Assembly (NCBI RefSeq): GCF_014396585.1
Contig: NZ_CP060717.1
Location: 248,001 to 312,000 of the forward strand
DNA length: 64,000 nt
Direction: 5' to 3'
Source of the DNA: Sphingomonas rhizophila
Lineage (GTDB): Bacteria; Pseudomonadota; Alphaproteobacteria; Sphingomonadales; Sphingomonadaceae
Both the position numbers and the translations under genes were made by a program. This document shows positions 25,301 through 35,100 of this stretch, piece by piece. Position 1 is the stretch's first letter. The number at the start of each line of letters is the position of its first letter. The notes under the pieces are model-generated. The model was not told the DNA's origin, did not search any database, and saw only the letters and a program-made list of their open reading frames with translations.

Positions 25301-27977
25301 CGAACGTGTCCCGGCCAGCGCCGCCGGTCAGGGTGTCGCCGCTGCCGCCGATCAGCACATCGTCGCCGTTCCCGCCGTCAAGCGTGTCGCCGGCAGCTGT
25401 CCCGATCAGCAGGTCATTGCCATCCTGGCCGCGAACCGCGCCGACCTGAACGCCATGGGTCCCGTCGTACACATCGCGCCCGCCACCAAGCTCCACGACA
25501 CCCTTGATCGTCCCGGCGTTGAGGATGACGTCCTCACGCGCGGTCGTCGCGGCGGGGATGCTGCCAAGCTGGATCCGGCCGTTGATCTCGCCGCTGTTGT
25601 ACAGCCAGACCGAATTGCCATTCACGGTGTAGCTGGTCTGGATCGCGATGTCCGCGGTGATCGTGCCGCTGTTGATGACCCGTTGCTGTTCGTGTGCGTA
25701 ATAGAAGTAGATGCCGATGCTCTCGCGCCCCGCTTCGGTAGCGTCGGCGAAGATCGATCCGCTGTTGATGATGGTGCTGGCGTGCGTCGCAGATGACACC
25801 CCATAGGCGCCCCACGATCCGGTGGCCTGGATTATGCCGTCGTTGACGAGCGTGCCGCCATTCGCCGTATGGACGCCGACCGCGATGAAATTCGTCGACG
25901 TCGCGGAAATGGTGCCGATGTTTTGCCCTGGTGCGCCATAGGTCATGTAACCCGTGGCGATGACCTGGTCGGAACTTGCCTCGATCAGTCCGGCGTTCAG
26001 GAAGTTTTCGGCCGATCCGCCGAGCCCGACCCCGAACGCGTTGTAGGGCTTATCGACCATGTTGTAGAGGCCGTAGGTGTTGAACGCGGCCTTGTTGTCG
26101 GCAAGTTTGCCGGTCCCGGAAAAGGCGGCGCCGGTGATCGTCCCGTAATTTTCAAGCCTGCCGAAGGTGAAGCCGGCGATGGCGACCGCGCCGAGCTCAC
26201 CTCCGTAGCTCTCCATCGTGCCGCGATTGATGACGCTTCCGGACGATCCGTAGTAACCCGCGATGATCGCCGAGCCGTCGGCCGAGATCCACTGCTCGGG
26301 TTCGAAGATCTCCAGCGTGCCGGTAAAATCGACGCCGCTGACAATGACGACGTTCTGGGTGAGCTCTGCGCCGGGGACACTTCCGGGGACCAGGGGGTCA
26401 CCACCGTCGGCGACCGCGTCGAGACCGATCGCGTTCGTCGGGTCGCTGCCGAGGTTCGCTGCAACGCCGGACTGTACGTACAAGGTCGCGCCACCGGAGG
26501 TATATGTTGCAAAGCTGATTCCGCCGACGGATTTGTTCGCGCCCTTCACCCATGTGCCGGCGAGATCGACCGTCGCGGACGGGTCGCCGGAAAGGTACAG
26601 CGACGGGCCGCCGGTGAGCGCCATGATGTCACTGGCGTGGACGACCAGTCGTCCATTGGAGGCGAGGGCGATCTTCTCGAATCCCGAGACGCGACCGCTG
26701 GCTAGCGTGGCCGACAGGCTGAGTATCCGCCCGTCAGCGGGAAGCATGAGCGTGTCGAATCCGCCGCCGCCGTCAATACTCGCAAACCGGTAGTCGCCCA
26801 GTTCGACGATATCGTCGCCAATTCCCGCTTCCACGACGTCACCACCCGCCGTGCTGATCCGGTCGTTGCCGCCTTCACCGTAGATGCCGTCGTTCCCCGC
26901 ACCGCCCGCAAGGAGGTCGTTCCCCCAACCGCCGATCAGGAGGTCGTTACCATCGCCACCGGACAGATCATCGTCGCCGCGGTCGGCCGTCACGACGTCG
27001 GTCGCCGAGCCGCCGATATAGCGGTCATTTCCCCAACCCAGTTCGGCGTCACCGATGTGGATTCCCGCACTATTGTCAAACAGGTCGTCGCCGTCACTGA
27101 GGTCGACGTAGCCGTCGATGAGGCCGGCGTTGACGATGGTGTCGTCGCCATAGCCCAGGAACACCTGCCCCTCGATCACGCCGGTGTCGGCGTTATCGAC
27201 CCATTGTCTCGATTCCTGCGCGGTGATGGCTCCGCCGACGGAGTAGATCGCGACATCAGCACGAATGGTGCCGTGGTTCTCGATGACCACGGATTCCGAT
27301 TGAAGGCTTTCCGAATAGATCGCGACCGAGGCGGCGTAGGGGTCGGTGGAATGCGCCTCGATTCGTCCGTAGTTCACCAGGTCGACGGCGGCAGGCGGGA
27401 AGCCCGGCACCTGGTAATGGCCGCGACCCAGGAAGACGGCGGTGGCGGTATTGCCTTCGGCAAGGATCGACCCGCTTGCGCTGTTGACGATCTCTCCGCC
27501 GTTCGCCGCGTAGATGGTGGTTGCGCCGGTGGCGCCGGCGGCCGCGATGATTCCCGAGTTGAACAGGTCGGCACCGCTCGACCAGTACGAGACCGCGAGC
27601 GCGTTGCTCGTGTCGGATAGTGCGTAGATCGATCCGCTGTTGGTCAAACCGGTGGCAAAGCTGCTGGTGACCGACAGCGCGTCGGCCACGCCGCCGCTGG
27701 AGTGGGCGACGATTGTTCCTGAATTGACGATCGACCCGAGGTTCATCACGCTCAAGACTTCGGCGCCCGCCGCAAAGTCGACCCAGATCGTGCCGGCATT
27801 CGACAAGACGTACGACGTGGCATTGGAATCGAAGTCGGCGTTGCCGAACATTCGCCCGAGCGTCGTCGAATAAAGCAACTGGCCGGCGGCGTTGCTGTAC
27901 CCGCCCGAGATCGGCAATTCGGCGGTGACATTGGAGGCGGCGGTCGGCGCGTCGGGACTGGAGAACAATTTGGCCAT
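22344..27977 (-). CDS. Giant RTX/beta-helix surface protein (1877 aa)
   Basis: Start ATG 27977 after AAGGGGG. There is no Sec signal. The N-terminal third contains repeats of the form NSGTI/NHGTI typical of parallel beta-helix adhesins. Several blocks of nine-residue RTX calcium-binding repeats follow, for example GGDGNDLLIGGWGNDLLAGG, then LDGGNGDDVLIGGSGDTLTG and LEGGLAGTVGTGEAGDVMWG, ending near the C-terminus with GGAGADQLSGGSGSDRFVF. The last residues SLVASDFIF resemble a type I secretion signal. It should be exported by a type I system (not in the window) and fold in external calcium. It might be an adhesin, an S-layer-like protein or a biofilm protein. There is no lytic or protease motif that I can see. 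Confidence 0.85.
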   Translation of the reverse strand: MAKLFSSPDAPTAASNVTAELPISGGYSNAAGQLLYSTTLGRMFGNADFDSNATSYVLSNAGTIWVDFAAGAEVLSVMNLGSIVNSGTIVAHSSGGVADALSVTSSFATGLTNSGSIYALSDTSNALAVSYWSSGADLFNSGIIAAAGATGATTIYAANGGEIVNSASGSILAEGNTATAVFLGRGHYQVPGFPPAAVDLVNYGRIEAHSTDPYAASVAIYSESLQSESVVIENHGTIRADVAIYSVGGAITAQESRQWVDNADTGVIEGQVFLGYGDDTIVNAGLIDGYVDLSDGDDLFDNSAGIHIGDAELGWGNDRYIGGSATDVVTADRGDDDLSGGDGNDLLIGGWGNDLLAGGAGNDGIYGEGGNDRISTAGGDVVEAGIGDDIVELGDYRFASIDGGGGFDTLMLPADGRILSLSATLASGRVSGFEKIALASNGRLVVHASDIMALTGGPSLYLSGDPSATVDLAGTWVKGANKSVGGISFATYTSGGATLYVQSGVAANLGSDPTNAIGLDAVADGGDPLVPGSVPGAELTQNVVIVSGVDFTGTLEIFEPEQWISADGSAIIAGYYGSSGSVINRGTMESYGGELGAVAIAGFTFGRLENYGTITGAAFSGTGKLADNKAAFNTYGLYNMVDKPYNAFGVGLGGSAENFLNAGLIEASSDQVIATGYMTYGAPGQNIGTISATSTNFIAVGVHTANGGTLVNDGIIQATGSWGAYGVSSATHASTIINSGSIFADATEAGRESIGIYFYYAHEQQRVINSGTITADIAIQTSYTVNGNSVWLYNSGEINGRIQLGSIPAATTAREDVILNAGTIKGVVELGGGRDVYDGTHGVQVGAVRGQDGNDLLIGTAAGDTLDGGNGDDVLIGGSGDTLTGGAGRDTFVLPTYSAGGAAVSITDFVSGTDKIDLRSLAPTSVTLSGLTLQAVTANGTLTVNISGSIKLSDVILTGGTTAGTLGDDVLIAGGDVTSLSGSDGFDLLVGSAGNDILEGGLAGTVGTGEAGDVMWGGAGDDTYRVDARNDLVIESEGGGTDTIEIVPGYYQMTFVMPDHVENLRGGSGVGNDQVNLMSGGSGADSLDGGGGNDVIAGLGGGDTLGGGAGSDHFVYAAVSDSTASAIDSIADFEHGADKIDLSALTVTSIRFEQSYWFEPCTNLIVDTTAGQMTIRVNDFVDMSDLITTAAIPVQGSGGADSLVGGSASDWLNGLNGNDWLNGGAGSDTLHGDAGDDGLIGGGGFDLLTGGAGADRFYLNGLADSADRISDFEAVDRIYLDTSVFTGLAGGVLTPTTFRFDGEYYANDTRISYNSSTGELFYDADGLGTVSGVRIALLAPGTVLTASSFVLYSGNPQTIESNVSRTLGAGEFDLVLTGTDAINGTGNSADNQITGNLASNRLTGLDGADRLSGMAGNDVLSGGEGVDLLDGGEGSDLYLMASASEHGAAEIADSGADGIDEVRYSATTPGTLTLFAGDTGIEKIVVGTGTGPTAALSGTTALNVDARLLTNAVTVVGNSGANTLQATAYADVLQGGVGVDRLYGYAGNDTLDGGRDADAMLGGTGDDTYIVDHSSDALVEVAGEGTDTAVASVAYTLRANVENLVQSGVLSISGSGNALDNSMTGNSGSNKLYGLGGNDTIIGAAGNDTLDGGGGDDTLVGGAGNDVYGIDSAGDRATELAGEGTDRINASISYTLGDYFEQLTLLGSSAIDGTGNGLANVIKGNDGANILSGLVGNDKLYGGLGDDIVLGGEGSDWIEGGAGADQLSGGSGSDRFVFRAGDFGGATQAAADIIRDFSRAEGDKIRLDLADADSTVAGIQDFVFIGTGSFTGVAGQLRYDQSGGNTMLWADTDGDLVADVAIQVDGLHSLVASDFIF

Positions 27978-28218
27978 GACGCGAACCCCCTTACAATCAG
28001 TCGCGACCGAGCAGACTGAACAGTCCGGATAGCAGTCAGACCAGAACCGCCAAAGTGAAAATCGGACGACGACGTCGGGACAATTCGAACGATACTCTTC
28101 GATATTTTCGTTGACTGGTTGCTCCCCGCAAAATTGCCCCGGCGAGGGATTGGCATTACCAAGCGGGCCACGGCGCCCCGGCGCTAGGCCCCAATCGACC
28201 CCATCTCGAGGCGCGCTG
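27978..28218. other. Divergent intergenic region, RTX gene / ECF sigma gene
   Basis: 241 bases with AT-richer patches (CGATATTTTCGTTGACTGG around 28100). The RTX ribosome site AAGGGGG lies at its left edge. No gene and no confident promoter could be assigned; both genes must be transcribed from here. Confidence 0.4.
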
Positions 28219-28731
28219 GTGAACGACGGTCTAATGTCCGTGCTCGACGAAAACAGCGACCGGTTGCTGCGCTATTTTCGCGCGCACGGGGCGGGGGAGG
28301 CTGCCGAGGATCTTCTGCAGGAATTGCGGGTGAAGGTCATGACGACACCGACCGGGCCGCTGGGCGCGCCGGTCAGCTACCTGTTCCGCGCCGCGACCAA
28401 CCTCGTCATCGATCGGCGGCGGGCGGAAACACAGAGCCGCAAGCGCGACGATGCGTGGACGGACCTTGCCGACCTTCAGGAAGGCCGCTCGTCGCAGGCG
28501 CCAAGCCCCGAGCGCGTCATCGATAGCCGGCGAACCCTGGCGCTGGTCGAAGAGGGCTTGGCCGAACTGACGCCGCGGGCGCGAACAATCCTTCGCCGGC
28601 ACCGTGTCGAGGGAGAAACCCAGCGCCGGATCGCCGCCGAACTTGGCATCAGCCAGAGCACCGTCGAGAGCGATCTTCGCGAGGCGTATCGCCTGCTGCA
28701 CCGGATCAGGGAGCGCCTTGATGAGGAATAA
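28219..28731 (+). CDS. ECF RNA polymerase sigma factor (FecI-like)
   Basis: 170 aa from GTG 28219, which has GAGG 8 bases upstream; ATG 28234 is the alternative. Region 2 is SDRLLRYFRAHGAGEAAEDL through QELRVKVM and PVSYLFRAATNLVIDRRRAE. Region 4 is GLAELTPRARTILRRHRVEG plus QRRIAAELGISQSTVESDLR, a clear helix-turn-helix. It forms a cell-surface-signalling cassette with the FecR and TonB receptor that follow. When released by FecR it should direct transcription of the receptor and perhaps of the autotransporter and its own operon. Confidence 0.92.
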   Translation: MNDGLMSVLDENSDRLLRYFRAHGAGEAAEDLLQELRVKVMTTPTGPLGAPVSYLFRAATNLVIDRRRAETQSRKRDDAWTDLADLQEGRSSQAPSPERVIDSRRTLALVEEGLAELTPRARTILRRHRVEGETQRRIAAELGISQSTVESDLREAYRLLHRIRERLDEE

Positions 28732-28767
28732 GCGAGACGCCTCCGTCATCAGGGGCATGGAGAGCGC

Positions 28768-29694
28768 ATGACGCAACACCCCGATCATTTGCTGGACGCC
28801 GCCGCAGGCTGGTTGGCCCGGACCAACGATCCCGAATTCGCGGATTGGGACGGGTTCATGGCCTGGTTGGAAGCCGATCCGGCCAATGCCGACGCCTATC
28901 ACCAGCTGGCGGACAGCGAGGCCGAACTGCTTCCGGTGGTCGAGCGGCTGGCGCCCGCGCCGGAGCCCTTGTCCGCACCGGCCGTGGCGCGGCCGCGGCG
29001 GGGCTGGGCGATTGCGGCCGGCCTTGCCGCCCTGGGCGCGCTGGGCCTGACCGCGGTGCCGATCCTGTCGGGCAAGACCTACACCACCGCGCCCGGCGAG
29101 ATGCGGACGATCGCGCTGGCTGACGGGGACGAGCTGGTGCTGAACGGCGGGACGCAAATCCACCTCGCCGGGCTCGACCGACGCGACATCCGCCTCGACC
29201 GCGGGCAGCTGATGTTAAAGCTTCACGGCCGGGACGAAGGTCCGGTCTCGGTCCGGGCCGGCGACCTGGAGGTCGTCGATGTCGGCACCGTCTTCGAAGT
29301 GTCGCGCGACGAGACGGCGACGCGCGTCCTTGTCAGCGAAGGCGAGGTCGTTGCCGATCCCGACGGCGCGCGCCTCCATCTTTCCCGGGGCGAGGGATTG
29401 ACCGCCAGCGACGGCGAGACGGTGCTGAAGGCCGAGAAGGTGGCGATCGACGCGGCCGGGAGCTTCAGCCGCGGGCAGCTGACTTACATGGGCGACCCGA
29501 TCGCCCGCGTCGCCGCCGACCTCAGCCGGTCGACGGGAATCGACTTTTCGACGACTCCCGCTATGGCGCAGCGGCCGTTCAGCGGCACCTTGTCGATTGC
29601 CGAGGTGCGCCGTGACCCAGCCTCGCTGGGTCCGCTGCTCGGCGTACCGGTCAAATCGTCCGGCCGCGGCTGGATCGTAGGGGAAGGGCCTTAG
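28768..29694 (+). CDS. FecR-type anti-sigma regulator
   Basis: 308 aa, ATG 28768 after GGAGA. The cytoplasmic N-terminus has the DUF4880-like LLDAAAGWLARTNDPEFADW with DGFMAWLEADPANADAYHQL. A membrane helix follows at about residues 77-97 (WAIAAGLAALGALGLTAVPI), then the periplasmic FecR domain (TYTTAPGEMRTIALADGDEL, LNGGTQIHL, DLEVVDVGTVFEVSR, TRVLVSEGEVVAD) and a C-terminal STN-contacting part (LTYMGDPIARVAADLSRSTG). It transmits the signal from the receptor's STN domain to the ECF sigma factor encoded 36 bases upstream. Confidence 0.93.
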   Translation: MTQHPDHLLDAAAGWLARTNDPEFADWDGFMAWLEADPANADAYHQLADSEAELLPVVERLAPAPEPLSAPAVARPRRGWAIAAGLAALGALGLTAVPILSGKTYTTAPGEMRTIALADGDELVLNGGTQIHLAGLDRRDIRLDRGQLMLKLHGRDEGPVSVRAGDLEVVDVGTVFEVSRDETATRVLVSEGEVVADPDGARLHLSRGEGLTASDGETVLKAEKVAIDAAGSFSRGQLTYMGDPIARVAADLSRSTGIDFSTTPAMAQRPFSGTLSIAEVRRDPASLGPLLGVPVKSSGRGWIVGEGP

Positions 29695-29696
29695 GG

Positions 29697-32069
29697 ATTC
29701 GCACGCCGATCGCGGGCGCGGCATTTGCCGCGCTGATCCTTGTCCAAGCGCCCGCGTCCGCAAGACCGGTTCCGATTGATGCCCCGCGGGGCTCGGTCGG
29801 CGACGTCGCGTTCGCCATTGGCCGGCAAGGCGGCATCAGCGTCTCGATCCGCGACCCCCAGGTCCTGCGCCGGCCTACCCCAGCGGTCCGGGGGCGGATG
29901 GAGCCGGAAGCGGCGCTCCGCCAACTCGCGCGGCAAAGCGGACTCGACCTGCGCAAGGTCGGCGCGCGCTCGTACGTTCTGGTCGCAAAGGCCGCGCAAA
30001 AACCGCTGCGCCGCGCGCCCGTCGCACGGCGCATCCTCCCGGCACCGGTGGAGCCCGAAGAGGCTCCCCAGGAAGTCATCGTCACTGCCAGCAAGCGCGA
30101 CACGCTATCGCAGCGCTTCGCCGGGCAATGGAGCCGGATCGACGGCGACGATCTGTCGCGTCACGGCGTCAGCGGCACCAATGCCATCGAGGCGCGGTCG
30201 GTCGGCTTTTCCTCGACCCACCTCGGTGCGGGCCGCAACAAGCTGTTCATTCGCGGTATCGCCGATTCCAGTTTCAGTGGTCCGACCCAGTCGCCCGTCG
30301 GCCAATATTTCGGCGACATGCGCACCGGCTACAGCGGGCCGGACCCCGACCTTCGACTGGTCGACATGGGCGGCGTCGAAATCCTCGAAGGGCCACAGGG
30401 AACGCTGTACGGATCGGGCGCGCTTGGCGGCATCGTCTTGTTGAAGCCCAACACGCCACGCCCGGGGCAATGGCAGGGCAGGGTCGCGACCGGTTTGTCC
30501 TCGACCCGGCACGGCGATTTCGGTTTCGACCTGTCGGGAATGGTCAACGCCCCGGTTGGCGAAGGCGCGGCGCTTCGGATCGTCGGATATCACGCGACCG
30601 AGGGTGGCTATATCGACAATTTGCTGACCGGCGAGAACGACGTCAACGGGCTGCGCATCGACGGCGGGCGGGCGACGTTTACCGCGGAACTGGTGCCCGA
30701 CTGGCAGGTCGACGTCGCCGGTGTCGGCCAGCGGATCGAGGGCGATGACAGCCAGTACGCCGACGAGGGCGGGCTCGACCGCACGAGCCGGATGGAGCAA
30801 CCGTTCGAGAGCGATTATGGCCTCGCCAGCCTGGTCGTTCGCAAGGACGGCGGGCCGCTCCGCTTCCGCTCGACGACCGGCGCCAGCTTCCAGGACGTGA
30901 TCGAGAATTTCGATGCCTCGACCCCAGACACGGCACTAGGCCTTCGCCAGCGGAGCAAGGCGCGCGCGGTCAGTAACGAGACTCGCCTGTGGCGGCCGAT
31001 GCGTGACGGCTTCAGCTGGCTCGTCGGATTCAGCACCATCGCCCACCGATATTCGGTCGCGCGTCAGTTCGTCGAAGACGGCACGGCCTCGGATTCTTCG
31101 GGTTTTGAGAACCGCGTGCGCGAAACGACTCTCTACGGCGAAGTCGGCGTCGCATTGACCGAGCGGGTCGAGGCCAGCGCCGGGCTTCGCTACACTACCT
31201 CGACCATCGAGGGGGAAGGGTCGAACCTCAGCCCGCTCGCCTTCGCCTCGCTCCGCCAGGAAGATGCCAAGCGCACCGAGAAGCGCCTGCTGCCCTCGGG
31301 CTCGCTGCTGGTTCGCCCGTTCGACGGTCTCGCCCTCTACGCCCGCTACCAGCAGGGCTTCCGCCCCGGCGGCCTGTCGATCGCCAACGATACCGTTCGC
31401 CTGTTCCGCAACGACTTGCTCGGCACGGCGGAGGCGGGGTTCCGTTTTGGCCGTCCGCGCAGCGACCGTGTCGATTTGCAGGGAAGCGTCACCTGGAGCC
31501 GATGGCGCGACATCCAGGCCGACTTCCTCGACGGATCTGGCCTGCCGGTGACCGACAATATCGGCGACGGACGGGTCGTGTCGGCGACGATCAACGGCGG
31601 CTTCAAGCTGTCGGACGAATGGCGCGTCGAGGCCGGCGCCGCGTGGAACGACGGCAAGGTGACCCAGCCGACGATGGAATATCGCGCGCTGGTCGAAAGC
31701 GTGCTCGCCTCGCCCGCCGGGACGATGCGGATCCCCAATATCGCCCGCGTCGTCGCCCGGGTCGGACTCGACTGGGCCCGCGGCCTTGGCGGCGGGCGGG
31801 CGATCGATGCCGAGCTCTACGCCCGCTACGTCGGACGGTCGCGGTTGGGCATCGGCCCGCACCTTGGTGAGGACCAGGGCGACTATGTCGACTCCGCGCT
31901 GTCGGTCCGATTGACCCAGCCAGGTTATGCCTTGTCGCTATCGGTCACCAACCTGACCGACGAGGTCGGCAACCGTTTCGCGTTCGGCGCTCCGGTTATC
32001 GAGGGTCCGAACCAGATCACGCCGCTCCGCCCGCGCACCCTGCGCATCGGGTTCGAACGCTCATTCTGA
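29697..32069 (+). CDS. TonB-dependent transducer/receptor with N-terminal STN domain; start codon unresolved
   Basis: About 790 aa. The nearest ordinary start is ATG 29898, but the open frame reaches back to the FecR stop. It encodes a convincing signal peptide (PIAGAAFAALILVQAPASA) and an STN domain (GSVGDVAFAIGRQGGISVSI, ALRQLARQSGLDLRKVGARS). No ATG, GTG or TTG precedes these; CTG 29670 or ATT 29697 might serve, or a base is missing. The TonB box/plug follows: EEAPQEVIVTASKRD, FIRGIADSSFSGPTQ, VEILEGPQGTLYGSGALGG. Then comes a 22-strand barrel ending RTLRIGFERSF. It takes up an unknown iron complex, sugar or peptide and signals through FecR. Confidence 0.85.
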   Translation: MRTPIAGAAFAALILVQAPASARPVPIDAPRGSVGDVAFAIGRQGGISVSIRDPQVLRRPTPAVRGRMEPEAALRQLARQSGLDLRKVGARSYVLVAKAAQKPLRRAPVARRILPAPVEPEEAPQEVIVTASKRDTLSQRFAGQWSRIDGDDLSRHGVSGTNAIEARSVGFSSTHLGAGRNKLFIRGIADSSFSGPTQSPVGQYFGDMRTGYSGPDPDLRLVDMGGVEILEGPQGTLYGSGALGGIVLLKPNTPRPGQWQGRVATGLSSTRHGDFGFDLSGMVNAPVGEGAALRIVGYHATEGGYIDNLLTGENDVNGLRIDGGRATFTAELVPDWQVDVAGVGQRIEGDDSQYADEGGLDRTSRMEQPFESDYGLASLVVRKDGGPLRFRSTTGASFQDVIENFDASTPDTALGLRQRSKARAVSNETRLWRPMRDGFSWLVGFSTIAHRYSVARQFVEDGTASDSSGFENRVRETTLYGEVGVALTERVEASAGLRYTTSTIEGEGSNLSPLAFASLRQEDAKRTEKRLLPSGSLLVRPFDGLALYARYQQGFRPGGLSIANDTVRLFRNDLLGTAEAGFRFGRPRSDRVDLQGSVTWSRWRDIQADFLDGSGLPVTDNIGDGRVVSATINGGFKLSDEWRVEAGAAWNDGKVTQPTMEYRALVESVLASPAGTMRIPNIARVVARVGLDWARGLGGGRAIDAELYARYVGRSRLGIGPHLGEDQGDYVDSALSVRLTQPGYALSLSVTNLTDEVGNRFAFGAPVIEGPNQITPLRPRTLRIGFERSF

Positions 32070-32100
32070 AAAATTCCCAAGGCGGGCCGCGAAGGTCTCC

Positions 32101-32153
32101 GTCTCGTGGTCATGAAAGGCGCTTTCCGTGGGGGGAGGGCCTGATCACGAGAC
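32101..32153 (+). other. Long stem-loop just before the autotransporter gene
   Basis: GTCTCGTGGTCA (32101-32112) pairs with TGATCACGAGAC (32142-32153), 12 bp with a single G-U-type mismatch and a 29-base loop. GAAAAAAGGG with the ribosome site comes directly after. There is no U-tract, so it is better seen as an mRNA-processing or translation-control structure between receptor and autotransporter. Confidence 0.55.
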
Positions 32154-32168
32154 GAAAAAAGGGATATC

Positions 32169-35100
32169 ATGCGCCATCTGTTCCTGGCATCGACGTGCGT
32201 CGTTGCGCTTGCCACTCCGCTCCACGCCCAGACCCAGATCACCACGGCAACCACCGCCCCGGTCCGCTCTTCGACGGTGAAGGCGGGAACGCCTGACGAC
32301 ATCACCATCACCAGCACCGGGTCGATCACGACCAGCGGGCCGGTGGCGGTGACCATCGACAGCAACCACAAGGTCGTGAACCAGGGCAAGATCGTCATCG
32401 GCGGCGTCAACGGCGGAACCGGCATCCTTGCCAACGCGGGTGTCACCTCCGGCATCACCAACAGCGGCACGATTACCGTCGACGAAAATTACACGCCGAC
32501 CGACAGCGACAATGACGGCGATCTCGACGGTCCGTTCGCGCTGGGCAACAACCGCTTCGGCATCCGCACGCTCGGCGCCTTCACCGGCAATGTCGTCAAC
32601 AGCGGCACGATTACGATCGAAGGCAATGACAGCGCCGGCATCCTGCTCGGCGGCCCGCTGACCGGCAATTTCACCAACGACGGCACGATCAGTGTGCTGG
32701 GCAATAACGCGCTTGGTGTCGGCATCAATAACGTCACCGGCAATGTCCGCCTTGCCGGCACGATCACCGCACAAGGTCAGAACGCCACGGCGGTCCGTTC
32801 CGCTGGCGACGTCGCGGGGGCGATGGTGCTCCAGGGCAATATCTCTGCGACCGGCTATCGCTACACGACGCCGCCAACCGACCCCAGCAAGCTTGACGCC
32901 GACGACCTGATGCAGGGCGGCCCTGCCGTCTCGATCGAAGGCGATGTGACAAAGGGCATCATCGTGGCGATCCCGCCCAAGGACAACAGCACCAGCAACA
33001 ACGACGAGGACAATGACGGGATCGAGGATTCCAAGGAAGGAAGCGCGGCGATCGTCTCTTACGGCTCCGCGGCGGCGCTTCGCATCGGCAACGCCAGCGA
33101 AGCAGTCACCATCGGCGCGACCGAAGGAACCGCGACCAATTTCGGCCTGATCGTCGACGGCGGCGTCGGCGGGCGCGGTGTCTATACCGGTGTCGATGCC
33201 AACGCACTGCAGATCGGTGGCATTGGCGGGTCGGTCAGCATCGCCAACGGCATCGGAGTCACTGGTAACATCCAGGCTGTTTCGCTCGACCGCGCCGCGA
33301 CCGCAGTGCGCATCGGTGCGGGCGCATCGACTCCGGAACTGCGCAACGCCGGCACGATCAGCGCCACCAGCGGCGCCGTAGCAGCGTCGACCGCGACCGC
33401 GGTCCTGATCGACGTCGGCGGCAGCCTGCCCGTACTGCGCAACAGCAAGGAAATCAGCGCCAAGACCGGCGCCGAAGGCACCGCGACAGCGATCGTCGAC
33501 AAGTCGGGAACGCTCGCCCTGATTGAGAACAGCGGCCTGATCAGCGCCAGCGGCGCGACCGCAACGTCGACCCGCAACGTCGCCATCGACCTGTCGGCCA
33601 ACGTCGGCGGCGCCACCGTCAGGCAGACCGTCGTTGCGGCCAGCTTCGCGCCGCCATCGATCGTCGGCGACGTCAAGTTCGGCAGCGGGTCGGACCTGCT
33701 CGACGTGGCCGACGGCACGCTGACCGGCAACGTCACCTTCGGCGCGGGCGCCAACAAGTACCAGCTGTCGGGTGACGCGATCGCGAAGGGCAATGCCAGC
33801 TTCGGTTCGGGCGCCGATAGCGTATCGCTCGCCGGCACGTCGGCGCTGTCCGGCGCGATCGACTTCGGCGGCGGCGCGGACTCGCTCAGCATCGGCGGGA
33901 CCAGCGCCTACAGTGGCCAGCTGACGAACGCGTCGGGCGCGTCGGTCGCGATTGCCGGCGGGACCTGGAACGCGGCCAAGGGCAACAGCATTGCCTCGCT
34001 CTCAGTCACCGGCGGCGGGACGATCGGCGTCGTGCTTGACCAGACGGCGGGCAGCAGCAGCACGATCAACGTGTCCGGCACCGCCAGCTTCGCCGACAAT
34101 TCGAAGCTGCAACTTCGCGTCGCCAACGTCGCGCAGGCGGAAGGAAATTACCTGGTCCTGACGGCAGGATCGCTGGTCGGTGGCGACAAGCTTACGGCGT
34201 CCTCGACCACCCTGCCGTTCCTCTACAAGGGCAGCCTGACCCAGACCGGCAACCAGATTTCGGTCGCGATCTCGCGCAAGTCAGCGGCGGAACTGGGCCT
34301 CAACGCGTCGGAGACGGCCGCCTACAGCGCAATCTACGAAGCGCTCGGCACCGACGACGACATTGGCGACAGCTTCCTGGCGATCAACGAACAGGGCGAA
34401 TTCCTGTCGACCATCCGCCAGATGCTGCCCGACCACGCCGGCGGGTCGTTCGAAGCGGTCACCGCGGGTGAACGGGCGGTCGCCCGAATGCTCGAAGATC
34501 CCGCCGCTCCCTACAAGGAAGTCGGCAACATGACCTACTGGGCGGGCCAGGTCGCCTGGGGCTCCGCCAAGAACCTCGGCTCGACCGCCGGCTTCAAGGT
34601 GGGCGGCTGGGGCGTGACGGCGGGTGCCGAGGTGAAGACCGCAGTCGGCCGGCTCGGTGCGTCGCTGGAATATCTTGCCGGCAAGAACAACGACCGGGAA
34701 ACGGACAACGGCCTGACCAGCGACCAGCTCGGGGCCGTGGTTCACTGGCGTGTCCGCAAGGGCGGGTTCCAGGCGATGGCCCGGGGCAGCTGGAACCACC
34801 TCAGCTTCAAGGGCAACCGCTTCTTCAGCTCGGACTCCACCGGCACGGCGGTCGAACGCACGATCAAGTCGGAATGGAATGGCTCGCTCGTTTCCGCGAC
34901 GGCTCACGCCTCGCAGCAATTGTGGGCCGGTTCATTCTACATCCGTCCGTCGGTCGGTGCCGACTATTACCGCCTGACCGAAGGCGCTCACCAGGAAAGC
35001 GGCGGCGGCACCGCGCTCGACCTGTCGGTCGATCGCCGCAAAAGCGACGAGTTTGCCGTCAACGGGCTGCTCGCCGCCGGGATCGAGTTCGGGCCGGCCA

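Noticed and set aside
24285-25796. Long plus-strand frames opposite the RTX gene (also 22614-23453 and 25869-26705)
   Set aside because: They are the reverse reading of RTX and beta-helix repeats, rich in Asp/Val/Ala, without any family match.
22700-26990. Short direct repeats that could suggest a CRISPR or tandem-repeat array
   Set aside because: They encode RTX nonapeptides; the periodicity is protein-level and imperfect, with no spacers.
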